Shown here: positions 4,539 through 15,215 of the stretch, piece by piece
Layout of the letters: each line of letters starts with the position of its first letter
How positions within the stretch are numbered: the first letter of the stretch is position 1
DNA from: Tolypothrix sp. PCC 7910
Lineage (GTDB): Bacteria; Cyanobacteriota; Cyanobacteriia; Cyanobacteriales; Nostocaceae
Length of the DNA stretch: 64,000 nt
Assembly: GCF_011769525.1 (NCBI RefSeq)
Contig: NZ_CP050440.1
Location: 1,923,501-1,987,500 of the forward strand
Direction of reading: 5' to 3'
Made by a program: the position numbers and the translations under genes
The notes under the pieces: model-generated
What the model was told of the DNA's origin: nothing
Database searches by the model: none
The model's input: only the letters and a program-made list of their open reading frames with translations

Positions 4539-6668
4539 CTATTCCTTATTCTCCATAAGTTTAATAATCCCTGCAACTAATTCTTCTGGGTTAATGGGTT
4601 TAGGTAAATGCATTTGAAATCCTGCTTGGAGTGCTTGCTGTTTATCTTGACTACTAGCGAAAGCAGTAAGTGCGATCGCAGGAATTTTTCCTCCTACTTC
4701 TGCTTTTTTAGTTCTCAGTTGACGCAATAGGGCATAACCATCCATCTCAGGCATTCCAATATCGCTAATTAACACATCTGGCTTTGTCTGTTCGAGAACT
4801 TGTAAAGCAGTTAGTGCGGAAGATGCTGAAATTACTTTAGCCCCATCTTGTTCTAATACAAAAGCTAGGAAATCTCTTGAATCTGCATCATCATCCACAA
4901 GTAGAATTTGCACCCCAGACAGAGACAAAGAATTACTGATTAACGAGGAAGGGCTATTTTGTTCATTCATTAAAGCTGGGTTTCTGTTTTGGATTAGCGG
5001 TAAGCAAACAGTGAATGTAGCCCCTAGATCATTACCAGGGCTGGCTGCTGTGACTGTACCACCATGCATCTCGACTATATTACGAACAATAGCTAGCCCT
5101 AAACCTAATCCACCAAAGTTTCTGGTAGAACTGCTATCGGCTTGGCGGAAGTAATCAAACGCATAGGGTAAGAACTCTGCGCTAATTCCCTTACCTGTAT
5201 CACTAACTATAATTTGAGCATAGCCATCTATTTGGTTTAATTGTACATCTACCTTTCCCCCTGGGGGAGTAAATTTAACGGCGTTGGAAAGTAGATTCCA
5301 AACAACTTGTTGTAAGCGGGTAGAATCGCCCAAAACCATCCCGACATTTGGTGCAAAAATTGTATTGACCTGAATCGACTTAGTTTGTGCAGCTAAGGTT
5401 ACTGTCTCTATTGCAGATAAGACAATAGATTCTAATTTAATACTCTGAGTTTGCAGTGTGAGTTTACCCTGTAAAATGCTAGAAACATCCAGTAAGTCTT
5501 CAATTAATTGCACCTGTAACTTGGCATTGCGTTCGATTGTCTCTAAGGCTGGAGATATTTTTTCTGGTGCTAATCTGCCGCTTTGCAATAACCTAGACCA
5601 ACCAAGGATAGTATTTATAGGAGTTCGTAATTCATGAGAAAGTATAGCTAGAAATTCATCTTTAATTCGATTAGCTGTTTCAGCTTTTGCTCTTGCTGCT
5701 TGTTCCAGTTCCAGCAACCTAGCACGTTCTTGTTGTATTTGTTTTTGTTCTTGAATATCTGTACAAGTGCCAAACCACTTCACTACAATACCTTGTTCAT
5801 CTTTGAGGGGTAAACCTCTAGCTAGTTGCCAACGATAAGTAGCATCAGCAGCTCGTTTAAAGCGGTATTCATTTTCATATAAGGTGCCACTATTGACAGC
5901 ATTTATCCACACATAATATGCATTTTGTACGTCATCTGGATGTAATGCTGCTACCCAACCAGAACCTAAAGACTCTTCAAAAGTCAACCCCGTATATTCA
6001 GACCATTTTTGATTAAAATAATCGCATTCACCTTGAGCATTAGTTGTCCAAACAAGTTGAGGAATTGCCTCAGCTAAATAACGATAACGCTCTTCACTTT
6101 GCCGTAAAATTTCTAAAATACGCTGACGTTCAGTAATTTCCTGCTGTAATTGTTTGTTGGTCTTGGTAATTTCATTAGTGCGAACAGTAACCAATTCTTC
6201 TAAATCATTCTGATATGTTCTGAGTTCTGCTTCTATGCTTAAACGCTCTGTTATTTGTCTTTGTAGCTGTTGATTTGCTTGTTCTAATTGGGCTGGGCTA
6301 GGAAGCGCTAATGCTTGGGGAACTAAAGGTACAAGTTGCAGGGCTGTAAATAAAGATATTATGGCAGTTACAGCTTTAATGAATCCCGATAGCCAATAAG
6401 TTGGATGCCAAAGCGTCCAAATTTCCATGAGGTGAGTAGTGCCACAAGCTACTATAAATCCACTAAATAATAGAAAAATCCAGTGAAAAGGTAAATCCTC
6501 TCGTTTGCTGACGAAATAGAAAAGTGTAGCAGGGATAGAGTAATAAGCTAGGGCTATCAGTGCGTCAGAAATTATGTGTAGCAAAACTAAATCAGTTTGC
6601 CAAAGATAGCAGTGGCCATGTGGAATAAACGGGCCTGAACTAAAAAAAGTGTTCCAAAATTCTGACAT
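4539..6668 (-). CDS. Ethylene-receptor-type hybrid histidine kinase
   Basis: A 709-residue sensor kinase. Residues 1-125 match the membrane ethylene-binding domain of plant ETR1: ISDALIALAYYSIP (D35, Y42, P46) and FIVACGTTHL (C75 and H79, the copper ligands). A coiled coil (about 125-190), one PAS/PAC domain (about 190-310), HisKA with H345 (SHELRTP), an ATPase domain (N box NLLSNAVKF, G boxes DTGKG and GLGLGL) and a C-terminal receiver with D636 follow. Cyanobacterial ethylene receptors are known (Slr1212/Etr1 of Synechocystis), so copper-dependent ethylene sensing is likely. It converges on a lone receiver gene with a closely similar REC domain, a candidate partner. Confidence 0.9.
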   Translation of the reverse strand: MSEFWNTFFSSGPFIPHGHCYLWQTDLVLLHIISDALIALAYYSIPATLFYFVSKREDLPFHWIFLLFSGFIVACGTTHLMEIWTLWHPTYWLSGFIKAVTAIISLFTALQLVPLVPQALALPSPAQLEQANQQLQRQITERLSIEAELRTYQNDLEELVTVRTNEITKTNKQLQQEITERQRILEILRQSEERYRYLAEAIPQLVWTTNAQGECDYFNQKWSEYTGLTFEESLGSGWVAALHPDDVQNAYYVWINAVNSGTLYENEYRFKRAADATYRWQLARGLPLKDEQGIVVKWFGTCTDIQEQKQIQQERARLLELEQAARAKAETANRIKDEFLAILSHELRTPINTILGWSRLLQSGRLAPEKISPALETIERNAKLQVQLIEDLLDVSSILQGKLTLQTQSIKLESIVLSAIETVTLAAQTKSIQVNTIFAPNVGMVLGDSTRLQQVVWNLLSNAVKFTPPGGKVDVQLNQIDGYAQIIVSDTGKGISAEFLPYAFDYFRQADSSSTRNFGGLGLGLAIVRNIVEMHGGTVTAASPGNDLGATFTVCLPLIQNRNPALMNEQNSPSSLISNSLSLSGVQILLVDDDADSRDFLAFVLEQDGAKVISASSALTALQVLEQTKPDVLISDIGMPEMDGYALLRQLRTKKAEVGGKIPAIALTAFASSQDKQQALQAGFQMHLPKPINPEELVAGIIKLMENKE

Positions 6669-7567
6669 ACACCTCGGATTATGAATTATAAATTATCAAT
6701 TAAAGGCTAAAATACTGATGCTACAGCAAAAAATATCATATATGTACAGATATCTTCTGTTTATATTTAATTGCTATTATTTGTTGAAATGAGCGATTTT
6801 TTTATTCCTTATTCTCTATCCTTTATACTTGCTTTGCTCGATGATTCAGTAATTTTATTGCCTTAAGCTAGCTGATCCGAAAAAGCCATAAACATCAAAA
6901 AGTAATTAAATTTATTCATATAGTTTTTTGGGTATGCAGTTCATAATGGTTATTTATCCTGAATAAATGGAACAAATAAACCCCACCAGATGGAAAGATG
7001 GCAGGGTGATTCGTGGGAAAAATGTTAATATTTTTAAATCTTTTTAGACATATATCTAAGTGAAAATATTTTTCCCAGTATTATATCTAAAGTTGCCAAT
7101 AAAGTTAGGATTTTGATATTTTTTGCCTACGCTCAGAGGTAAATGCATCTCACTAGGGAGAAGAATATTTAAAATTTTACTACGAGATAAAAGTTTATAG
7201 TCTTACGAAAAAACCACTGCTGACGTTGCGATCGCTAGCAATAAAAATTGTTACAAAATTTAATAATAGTGAGAGTATTCACAATAGTGCTACCTCATTT
7301 ATAAATCAAATTTAAACAGAGAAAAATTATTGTATAATCTCAAAATTTTTCTATTTCACTAAATGAGCCATTTGCCAAATTTAATACTCTCAGTAAAAGG
7401 AAACATAACTGGGGGAAGAGGCAGATAAAAATAATTTTTCAGTACTCTACTTATTAGTAAATATCTCTATTTAAATGCGTCCACCAACCAGATTTGATTG
7501 TAAGTGAACGTAGAGTATTACTTTGTGGGGATCGAAAAAATTAACAAACGGAAAAGTTTTCAAAGAA
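6669..7567. other. Long AT-rich intergenic region
   Basis: About 900 bp between divergent genes (kinase leftward, permease rightward). No convincing small gene, RNA or strong palindrome was found; one HIP1-like GCGATCGC lies near 7230. It presumably holds both promoters. Confidence 0.5.
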
Positions 7568-8980
7568 ATGGCTTTACAAGGCTCTACTATTAATCAGGGG
7601 AAAACAGTTTCCTATGTAATTTTAATTGCCAGTGCCGCAGCGCTGGGTGGTTTTTTGTTTGGTTATGATACTGCTGTCATTAACGGCGCTGTTTCGGCTC
7701 TTTCAAAAGCATATAATGCTAACAGCGTGATGACAGGCTTTGCAGTATCTTGTGCATTGCTAGGATCTGCTGTAGGGGCTTTTGTCGCAGGGCCGATCGC
7801 AGATCGCTATGGTCGCCTCAAAACGATGCTAGTGGCATCTGTTTTCTTTACCTTAAGTGCGATCGGTTCGGGTATTGCATTTGGGATTTGGGACTTTATT
7901 TTCTGGCGGGCATTAGGTGGTATTGCAGTCGGAATGGCGAGTGTGATTGCACCCGCTTATATTGCAGAAGTTGCACCAGCCCATTTGCGCGGTAGACTTG
8001 GTTCACTGCAACAGCTAGCAATTGTAGTTGGGATTTTCGCAGCCTTAGTTTGTGACTACTTCATAGCTTTAGGTGCAGGTGGATCGGCGGAAGGGATATT
8101 TTGGTTTGGTGTCCCCGCTTGGCGTTGGATGTTTTGGACAGAAGCCCCACCCGCAATTATTTATGGATTTGCTGCACTAGTAATTCCTGAGTCGCCACGT
8201 TATTTGGCAGCACAAGGACGATATACAGAAGCGACCAATGTTTTAAGAAAAGTTCTGGGTGGGAATGTTGAGGCCAAAATTGAAGAGATTCGCCAAACAG
8301 TTCTAGGAGAACGTCGCCCCAAATTCTCTGACTTGCTAAGTCGTAGTGGTGGATTGTTACCCATTGTGTGGATTGGTATGGGGTTGTCTATCCTGCAACA
8401 ATTTGTGGGTATCAATGTAATTTTTTACTACAGCAGCGTTTTGTGGCAGGCAGTCGGATTTTCTGAAAGAGATTCGCTACTAATTACAGTAATTACCGGA
8501 ATCGTCAATATTGTCACAACTCTAATTGCGATCGCCTATGTTGACAAATTTGGTCGCAAACCTTTACTCATGCTAGGTTCTATTGGCATGACTGTGACAT
8601 TGGGTACTTTAACTGTGGTGTTTGCTAACGCAGCTATCGACCCAGCCACAGGTAACCCCACTCTTCCAGGGACATCAGGAATTATTGCCCTTTTAGCAGC
8701 TAACTTATATGTAGTCTTCTTTGGCTTTTCTTGGGGGCCAATTGTTTGGGTGCTGTTAGGCGAAATATTTAATAACAAAATTCGTGCTGCTGCCTTATCT
8801 GTAGCTGCTGCGGTGCAGTGGATTGCGAACTTTCTAGTTTCTACCTCATTTCCGCCTTTACTCAAATCTTTTGGTTTAGGTTCTGCCTATGGACTGTATA
8901 CAATTGCATCGGCAATTTCTATATTTTTCGTTGCTTTTTTGGTGAGGGAAACCAAGGGCAAAGAATTAGAGGAAATGTAA
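7568..8980 (+). CDS. MFS sugar porter (SP family)
   Basis: A 12-helix permease of 470 residues. Family signatures: GFLFGYDTAVI in helix 1, DRYGRLKTM loop motif after helix 2, PESPRYL before the central loop, GINVIFYYS in helix 7, DKFGRKPLL, and ETKGKELEE at the C-terminus. These match the sugar porter family (glucose, fructose or xylose:H+ symporters); the exact sugar cannot be read from the sequence. The ATG at 7568 is preferred to a TTG at 7523, because the family starts shortly before helix 1. Cyanobacterial GlcP glucose permeases are one likely identity. Confidence 0.88.
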   Translation: MALQGSTINQGKTVSYVILIASAAALGGFLFGYDTAVINGAVSALSKAYNANSVMTGFAVSCALLGSAVGAFVAGPIADRYGRLKTMLVASVFFTLSAIGSGIAFGIWDFIFWRALGGIAVGMASVIAPAYIAEVAPAHLRGRLGSLQQLAIVVGIFAALVCDYFIALGAGGSAEGIFWFGVPAWRWMFWTEAPPAIIYGFAALVIPESPRYLAAQGRYTEATNVLRKVLGGNVEAKIEEIRQTVLGERRPKFSDLLSRSGGLLPIVWIGMGLSILQQFVGINVIFYYSSVLWQAVGFSERDSLLITVITGIVNIVTTLIAIAYVDKFGRKPLLMLGSIGMTVTLGTLTVVFANAAIDPATGNPTLPGTSGIIALLAANLYVVFFGFSWGPIVWVLLGEIFNNKIRAAALSVAAAVQWIANFLVSTSFPPLLKSFGLGSAYGLYTIASAISIFFVAFLVRETKGKELEEM

Positions 8981-9045
8981 TGTAAATCCCATAATTTACA
9001 GGCTGCTCAGTCGTAATAATTTGAATAAAGAATGCAACGGATCTT

Positions 9046-9071
9046 TAGGGGTGCAAGGCTGTGCGCCCCTA
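9046..9071 (+). terminator. Hairpin after sugar permease
   Basis: TAGGGGTGCA and TGCGCCCCTA pair over 10 bp around a 6-nt loop. A similar hairpin ends the lipoprotein gene at 31070-31103, so this is also a small repeat family. Confidence 0.55.
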
Positions 9072-9158
9072 CAAATTTATGTGTTGCAAACATGATTTTG
9101 AGATTATTAAGTTACGCCAAATTACCTGAATATGTAATGCGATCGCCATTTTCCTAGT

Positions 9159-11489
9159 TCATCCTTCCCAAGGTGTAGTCGGAGCGTCTGGATCGTCAAT
9201 TGCATCTGTGACATCTTTAATGGGGTTTTGTTCGGTTCTAAAATTACGAGTTGACCCAATCAACTGTTCTACCGCAACCAATGCTTCTGACGCAGATTGA
9301 TAACGCTGCTTGTAATCTTCTAAGACCATTTTACTGAGAATCGCAGCTAAGGCTGGGTTGATAACTGCATGTTCGCGCCATTGCAACTCTCCGTCAGCAT
9401 CTCTTTCTAGTTCGTGGGGGGCGATACCAGTCACGGCCCTAATGCCAATCATCCCGACTGCATAGATGTCGCTACTGTATTGGGGACGACCAAAACATTG
9501 TTCGTTGGGTGCATAACCTTTAGTCCCAATCCCAATGGTAAAAGGGGTTTGTTCTTGATTTTCTGTTTGCAGTGTAGAGACCTCTTTCACAGCACCAAAG
9601 TCAATTAGTACTAATTTCCAATCTGAATGTCGGCGGATAATGTTACTGGGTTTAATATCACGGTGAATTACACTGTTTTGATGCACAAATGCCAATGTTT
9701 GCAATAAATCCCGTAACAGTTCGATAACTGAGGTTTCTAAAAGCGATTGACCTGCAGGTAATTCTTTACTTAAGGGATGACCAACTACAAATTCTTGAAC
9801 TAAATAAAATTCTTCGTCTTGTTCAAAATAAGCTAATAATTGGGGAATTTGGTGATGTTTTCCCAATCTTTCTAAGGTTTGCGCTTCAGAATTAAATAAA
9901 CGTCTGGCTAGTTGCAATCCTGTGGCTTTGGTGTTGGCTGGTTTGAGTTGTTTAACTACACATTGCGGGTGACCTGGACGTTGCAGATCTTCTGCAATGT
10001 AGGTTTCGCTAAATCCTCCAGAACCAAGAACTTTAACAATTCTATAGCGTCCACCGAGGATTTTGCCGGCTACAGCTAAATCGCGTTGTTGCAGTAAATC
10101 TTGTAAGTCTTGTTGTTGGCTGATGATTTCTTGCACAACAGGCGAAGATTTATATTTTTGAAATATATCAACTAATTGCCGCTTTTTAATGCTTTCCCTA
10201 GCGATTTCGGTTCCCAGATAGGATAAGCCGATAAAGGCGATCGCTACCATTGGGACAGTAGTCGGGTAGATTAACTGGTAATGTACAAATAATACGTAGC
10301 TGATGCCTCCCCAAATAGTCGCACAGCCAATGCTGACAATTAATCTACTGATACCACGCTTACGTCTAGCACAGACGATGCCGACACCACCAACTAAACC
10401 CAGCACAAATACACCTTGCAGAGGTGAACTGCTAATTCCTTGAGCGATCGCTTTATCTTCTATTAAAGTGGCGATTGCGTTGGCATGAACTTCTACGCCT
10501 GACATGCGTTCTGGATATAGCCAGTTATTACCCGCCACTACTGGATGATAGTCATTACCTAACTGTGCAGTAGCTCCAATCACTACAATTTTATTTTTGA
10601 AAACCTTTCCCTGCTCTAAATAATTTTTCCAATTTTGGGGGTCAAGAACGTACCAAAAGGGAATTTGCTCAAATGTTCCGGCTGGCCCCCAAAAATGAAT
10701 GCGATCGCCTTTTGGTCGTGAATATTTAATTCTGGCTGCCCTCAGCGCTGCTTCGTCAAAGGAAGACACTTTATCTATTAAGTTATCTTCTGCTAATGAC
10801 TTATTAAACTCACTTGCTAAACGATGAATTTTACCATCAACTTCTAGGGGAAAATTTACTGTACCTATAGATACAGCACCGATACGAAACATTGGCTGAG
10901 GCAGCGTTAATTTATTAAAGGTGCCTTGATGTGACTCAGAGGTTTCATATACAGAAGCTAAGGTAACTTTACTGCCATATTTTTGTAACACTGCTTTGAG
11001 TTGGCGATCGTCGGCGGCACCATAACTACTCTCTGTATCAAAAATTACGTCTACTGCCACAGATTTCGCACCAGCCTGCATCAATTTTCTGATGACATCA
11101 GCATAAGCAGCACGTTTAAATGGAAAAGATTTCAGTGGTTCCAGGTAAGCATACTGTTGTGGATCTGTTTTATAGTACTGTTCAGGGACTGATATAGACT
11201 GACTGTCTATGGCTAAAATCACAATGTCTTCTGGAGGTGCAATCGGCCCGCGCAGTTGAAAAAACGTAGAAAGTGCCTGACTTTCCATCAACTGCACAAT
11301 GCTCAAACCAGAACTACTCAGTAGTGCTGCTCCTATTGCGGAAACACCAGTCAGCAGATGACCAAACCAAGACATTAGTTGGGTATGGTAGGTTAATGCA
11401 GTCGAAGTTGCTTTAGTTGGTTTGCCTAACTGGCTATTGGCAGCAGAGACATATTTTTTAGCTGAGGTAGACGTAGGTTCTTCTGCCAT
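9159..11489 (-). CDS. CHASE2-sensor Ser/Thr protein kinase
   Basis: A 776-residue membrane kinase. After an N-terminal helix (about 40-65) comes a CHASE2 extracellular sensor (about 70-345, starting RGPIAPPEDIVILAIDSQS and ending near GVEVHANAIATLIED), then three membrane helices (about 350-430) and a eukaryotic-type kinase domain (about 480-745). Kinase motifs: glycine loop LGSGGFSET, VKQL lysine, HRDIKPSN catalytic loop, DFGAVKE metal motif, GTKGYAPNEQ in place of APE. All catalytic residues are present, so it should be active. The ligand is unknown. It ends close to the sugar permease gene, with which it converges. Confidence 0.9.
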   Translation of the reverse strand: MAEEPTSTSAKKYVSAANSQLGKPTKATSTALTYHTQLMSWFGHLLTGVSAIGAALLSSSGLSIVQLMESQALSTFFQLRGPIAPPEDIVILAIDSQSISVPEQYYKTDPQQYAYLEPLKSFPFKRAAYADVIRKLMQAGAKSVAVDVIFDTESSYGAADDRQLKAVLQKYGSKVTLASVYETSESHQGTFNKLTLPQPMFRIGAVSIGTVNFPLEVDGKIHRLASEFNKSLAEDNLIDKVSSFDEAALRAARIKYSRPKGDRIHFWGPAGTFEQIPFWYVLDPQNWKNYLEQGKVFKNKIVVIGATAQLGNDYHPVVAGNNWLYPERMSGVEVHANAIATLIEDKAIAQGISSSPLQGVFVLGLVGGVGIVCARRKRGISRLIVSIGCATIWGGISYVLFVHYQLIYPTTVPMVAIAFIGLSYLGTEIARESIKKRQLVDIFQKYKSSPVVQEIISQQQDLQDLLQQRDLAVAGKILGGRYRIVKVLGSGGFSETYIAEDLQRPGHPQCVVKQLKPANTKATGLQLARRLFNSEAQTLERLGKHHQIPQLLAYFEQDEEFYLVQEFVVGHPLSKELPAGQSLLETSVIELLRDLLQTLAFVHQNSVIHRDIKPSNIIRRHSDWKLVLIDFGAVKEVSTLQTENQEQTPFTIGIGTKGYAPNEQCFGRPQYSSDIYAVGMIGIRAVTGIAPHELERDADGELQWREHAVINPALAAILSKMVLEDYKQRYQSASEALVAVEQLIGSTRNFRTEQNPIKDVTDAIDDPDAPTTPWEG

Positions 11490-12213
11490 ATCGTGTTATT
11501 GATTGATTTAGGTACAACACTTTATATTTATTCAGACCCTATTTGAGCGAACCACATTAAATTAAGAGTTAAATGAAAAACTTATACATTTGTAAACTAG
11601 CCTTTCTGCTGCAGCGAATTTTTATTGATGTGTCTTTACAGGGTCTTGCGATTAAAATACTGCCCAAATTCTTCTCCATTAGAAGAGCAATCTGTAATTT
11701 TGCCACAGAACTAAGCTAGAGACGCTTTGTTTGTGGATTTGGTTTCGCGTAAGATATACCAAACCCAACAGGTATGCCGTCAGTAGAAGGTTTACCAGAT
11801 TTTTGTTTTGGGCAACTTCTGTTAATGCGACAACGCTGATATTGTGCAAAAATTGTGTCCTGTTGTTAATGGCAAAATCAAGAGATGGGCATTAGCCTAC
11901 ATTCTACCTGAGAACCAATACCATACCTCTTTAGGAGTAAACTTGACTGTTATACAGTTAGGAAAGCTGTTACACAGTCTAGTTTATTGGTAGATTTTGA
12001 TCGCAGGCTAACTCTTACACTGTCTGGGATGAAAAAGGTTCAGCATCCTGCATCTGCTCTATTGTTTTCCCGATTTTTATGACTTAAAAGAGGTTAAGAT
12101 AAAAGCTATACATGAAGATATACTTTATAGATATTAGCAAATAGATCATTTGATAATTGCTATAATCTATTGTTCAATCTAAAATTCTTTTCTATTATTA
12201 GGTGTATTTTTCT
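11490..12213. other. Intergenic region, kinase/NYN
   Basis: About 720 bp between divergent genes. AT-rich with no convincing gene. A loose direct repeat TGTTATACAG/TGTTACACAG lies near 11947-11977; nothing else is supportable. Confidence 0.45.
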
Positions 12214-12735
12214 ATGGGTTCCCCAATGAATCGTCTGTCTATTTTTGTAGACGGAAACAATATGTTCTATGCTCAACAAAAAAATGGCTGGTTTTTTGAC
12301 CCACGAAGAGTTTTAGAATATTTTAAACACGAGCAATCAGAAACAACATTAATCAATGCATTCTGGTACACAGGCTTAAAAGACCCACAAGATCAAAGAG
12401 GTTTTCGAGATGCTCTTATTAGTTTAGGATATACAGTAAGAACTAAAATTCTTAAAGAATATTATGATGATTCATCTGGTCGCTATTCACAAAAAGCTAA
12501 TTTAGATATTGAAATTGTTGTAGATATGTTTAATACAGTAGACCAGTATGACAGAGTAGTATTATTTAGCGGTGATGGGGATTTTGAGAGAGCAATTGAA
12601 TTATTACGTTCAAAAAATACACATATTACAGTAGTATCTACAGAAGGAATGATCGCCAGAGAATTACGTAATGCTACTGATAGATATATAGATTTGAATG
12701 ATATTAGAGACAGAATAGAAAAGACAGAAGCTTAA
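12214..12735 (+). CDS. NYN-domain (LabA/DUF88-type) protein
   Basis: A 173-residue NYN domain, the PIN-like nuclease fold. Motifs: IFVDGNNMFYA near the start (D13), an internal acidic residue in LDIEIVVDMF, and SGDGDF (D121, D123), the usual metal-binding acids. Members bind or cut RNA; the cyanobacterial relative LabA affects circadian output, but the role here is not known. Starts at GTG 12202, ATG 12214 or ATG 12226 are possible; 12214 fits the usual short lead before RLSIFVDGNN. It stands 95 bp before leuA on the same strand. Confidence 0.82.
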   Translation: MGSPMNRLSIFVDGNNMFYAQQKNGWFFDPRRVLEYFKHEQSETTLINAFWYTGLKDPQDQRGFRDALISLGYTVRTKILKEYYDDSSGRYSQKANLDIEIVVDMFNTVDQYDRVVLFSGDGDFERAIELLRSKNTHITVVSTEGMIARELRNATDRYIDLNDIRDRIEKTEA

Positions 12736-12830
12736 TATGTTAATAATTATTTACAAATCTAAACAGTAAAAAACTTAAGATACAAGGTAGTTATAGCAAA
12801 AAGTCCACACTAAACACAAAAAACAGACAA

Positions 12831-14426
12831 ATGACAACCCAACCAGAGCGAATCATTATTTTTGATACCACATTGCGAGATGGCGAACAATGTCCAGGAG
12901 CAACCCTGAATATAGACGAAAAGCTAGTGATAGCCAAGCAACTGGCGCGTCTGGGTGTGGATGTAATTGAGGCCGGATTTGCCTTTGCCAGTCCTGGAGA
13001 TTTTGAAGCAGTTAACAAAATTGCCCAAGTTGTTGGGACAGAAAATGGCCCTGTGATTTGTAGTTTGGCTAGAGCTAAACATGATGATATTAAAGCCGCA
13101 GCTGAGGCGATTAAACCAGCTGCAAAAGGCAGAATTCACACATTTATTGCCACATCTGATATTCATCTGCAATATAAACTGAAAAAAACCAAATCAGAAG
13201 TTTTGGCGATCGCAGAGGAAATGGTTGCCTACGCTAAAACATTCACTGATGATGTAGAATTTTCCCCAGAAGATGCTGGACGCTCCGATCCGGAATTTCT
13301 CTACCAAGTATTAGAGAGAGCGATCAGAGCTGGAGCCACAACAGTTAATATTCCCGATACCGTAGGATATACAACCCCTAGCGAATTTGGAGCAATTATT
13401 AAGGGCATAAAAGAGAATGTCCCTAATATTGATAAAGCAATTATTTCCGTTCACGGACATAATGATTTAGGCTTGGCAGTGGCTAACTTCTTAGAAGCTG
13501 TGAAAAATGGTGCTAGACAATTAGAATGCACCATTAATGGTATTGGTGAGCGTGCTGGTAATGCAGCTTTAGAAGAGTTAGTAATGGCCTTGCACGTACG
13601 TCGGCAATATTTTAATCCCTTCTTAGGTAGACCAGTAAACTCAGAAGAATCATTAACTAATATTGACACTCGTCAAATTTATAAATCCTCGCGGTTGGTG
13701 TCCAATTTGACGGGGATGCTAGTACAACCAAATAAAGCCATAGTCGGGGCAAATGCCTTTGCTCACGAATCTGGAATTCACCAAGATGGTGTATTAAAAA
13801 ACAAGCTCACTTATGAAATTATGGATGCCCAATTGATTGGCTTAACAGACAATCAAATAGTTTTGGGCAAACATTCTGGCAGAAATGCTTTTCGGACTCG
13901 CTTGAAAGAATTAGGTTTTGAACTGTCAGAAACCGAATTAAATAAAGCATTCATCAAATTTAAAGAAGTTGCTGACAAAAAGAAAGAAATTTCTGATTGG
14001 GATTTGGAAGCGATTGTTAATGATGAAATCCAACAAGCACCGGATTTGTTCCGCGTCGAGTTAGTGCAAGTTTCCTGCGGTAGCAATGCCCAACCTACAG
14101 CAACAGTTACTCTGCGAACTCCAGATGGGGAGGAATTAACAGATGCGGCAATTGGTACAGGGCCTGTAGATGCTGTTTATAAGGCAATTAACCGCGTAGT
14201 TAATGTACCCAACCAATTGATTGAATTCTCTGTACAGTCAGTCACAGCTGGAATAGATGCAATTGGGGAAGTAACTATTCGCTTACGTCACGAATCGCGC
14301 GTATTTTCTGGCCATGCAGCGAACACAGATATCATCGTTGCATCAGCTCAAGCCTACGTTAATGCACTGAATAGGTTGTATGCATCTTTGCAATCGAAAG
14401 AAAAAGAGCTGAATCCAACCCCGTAA
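12831..14426 (+). CDS. leuA: 2-isopropylmalate synthase
   Basis: First committed step of leucine synthesis: acetyl-CoA plus 2-oxoisovalerate to 2-isopropylmalate. The 531-residue protein has the HMGL-like barrel ([14 protein letters not shown] at 10-24, [13 protein letters not shown] with the metal-binding Hx[12 protein letters not shown]) and the C-terminal LeuA regulatory domain (about 390-515) that gives leucine feedback. Length and motifs are those of bacterial LeuA type 1. The gene stands alone; other leu genes are not in the window. Confidence 0.95.
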   Translation: MTTQPERIIIFDTTLRDGEQCPGATLNIDEKLVIAKQLARLGVDVIEAGFAFASPGDFEAVNKIAQVVGTENGPVICSLARAKHDDIKAAAEAIKPAAKGRIHTFIATSDIHLQYKLKKTKSEVLAIAEEMVAYAKTFTDDVEFSPEDAGRSDPEFLYQVLERAIRAGATTVNIPDTVGYTTPSEFGAIIKGIKENVPNIDKAIISVHGHNDLGLAVANFLEAVKNGARQLECTINGIGERAGNAALEELVMALHVRRQYFNPFLGRPVNSEESLTNIDTRQIYKSSRLVSNLTGMLVQPNKAIVGANAFAHESGIHQDGVLKNKLTYEIMDAQLIGLTDNQIVLGKHSGRNAFRTRLKELGFELSETELNKAFIKFKEVADKKKEISDWDLEAIVNDEIQQAPDLFRVELVQVSCGSNAQPTATVTLRTPDGEELTDAAIGTGPVDAVYKAINRVVNVPNQLIEFSVQSVTAGIDAIGEVTIRLRHESRVFSGHAANTDIIVASAQAYVNALNRLYASLQSKEKELNPTP

Positions 14427-14470
14427 AGGATGGGATTGGAGCCTGGAGACTTCGCCAACTCCATCTCACA

Positions 14471-14497
14471 GTAGGATGCGTTAATAACGCATCCTAC
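14471..14497. repeat. Palindrome GTAGGATGCGTTA family
   Basis: Perfect 13-bp arms around one base, 45 bp after leuA, able to act as a terminator. Related palindromes lie at 33448-33474 and 48218-48245, and degenerate ones near 29083 and 63785. Confidence 0.7.
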
Positions 14498-14652
14498 CTG
14501 CATTTAAACTATAAAATATGAATCTTTTGTATTACAAAGCTGAAACTGTATTAATAATATTCAAAATTTAATCATGCCCAAAGCTGATAATTCCCATTTA
14601 TCAAGTGGGAATAAAAAATGTTTTTATTTATAAATTTGATAGACGTTACTAC

Positions 14653-15096
14653 TTAATTTTGATGCTGATAAGCATTAGGATTAGAACGCATCATCAGTTT
14701 TTCTGGTGCTGTAGATTTTTTAAAGCCGTAACGCCGATAAAGTCCGTGGGCATCTTTGGTACCTAATAACCATTTTTGAACATCTTGGAGTTCTGGATAA
14801 TTCAGAATAAACTGGACAAACCAAGTTCCTAAACCTTGACCGCGATAAGGCTCTAAAATAAATACATCTTTCAAAAAAGCAGAAGTAGCGTAATCAGTAA
14901 TTACCCTTGCAAACCCAACTTGTTGCTGCTCTTCATAAAGTCCAAAGCATAAAGAATTAGCAATTGATTTTTCTAAAATGCCTAAAGGAATATTTTCTGC
15001 CCAATAAGAATTTCGCAAAAAATCGTGAATCATGGCAATATCCAGCTTAGATTTATCTGTGCTGATATAGAATCTGTGTTTTAAATCTTCGTTCAT
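14653..15096 (-). CDS. GNAT-family N-acetyltransferase
   Basis: A 147-residue GCN5-related acetyltransferase. The acetyl-CoA loop is clear (VFILEPYRGQGLGTWFVQ, about residues 77-95), followed by KWLLGTKDAHGLYRRYGFKK, where the Tyr-Gly-Phe near the C-terminus is typical. The N-terminal half (DIAMIHDFLRNSYWAENIP) resembles a subgroup close to YhbS/ElaA-like enzymes. Substrate unknown. It converges on leuA and is divergent from the helicase gene. Confidence 0.85.
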   Translation of the reverse strand: MNEDLKHRFYISTDKSKLDIAMIHDFLRNSYWAENIPLGILEKSIANSLCFGLYEEQQQVGFARVITDYATSAFLKDVFILEPYRGQGLGTWFVQFILNYPELQDVQKWLLGTKDAHGLYRRYGFKKSTAPEKLMMRSNPNAYQHQN

Positions 15097-15215
15097 CTTT
15101 TTATCCAGATTACTTGTATTGATGAAATTACTGAACCTTATGTTAAATAGCAGCAGCTATATTCAAAATTGCTACTGATTAAATCTGCAAAACAGGGTTA
15201 TATCTATTATTCATT

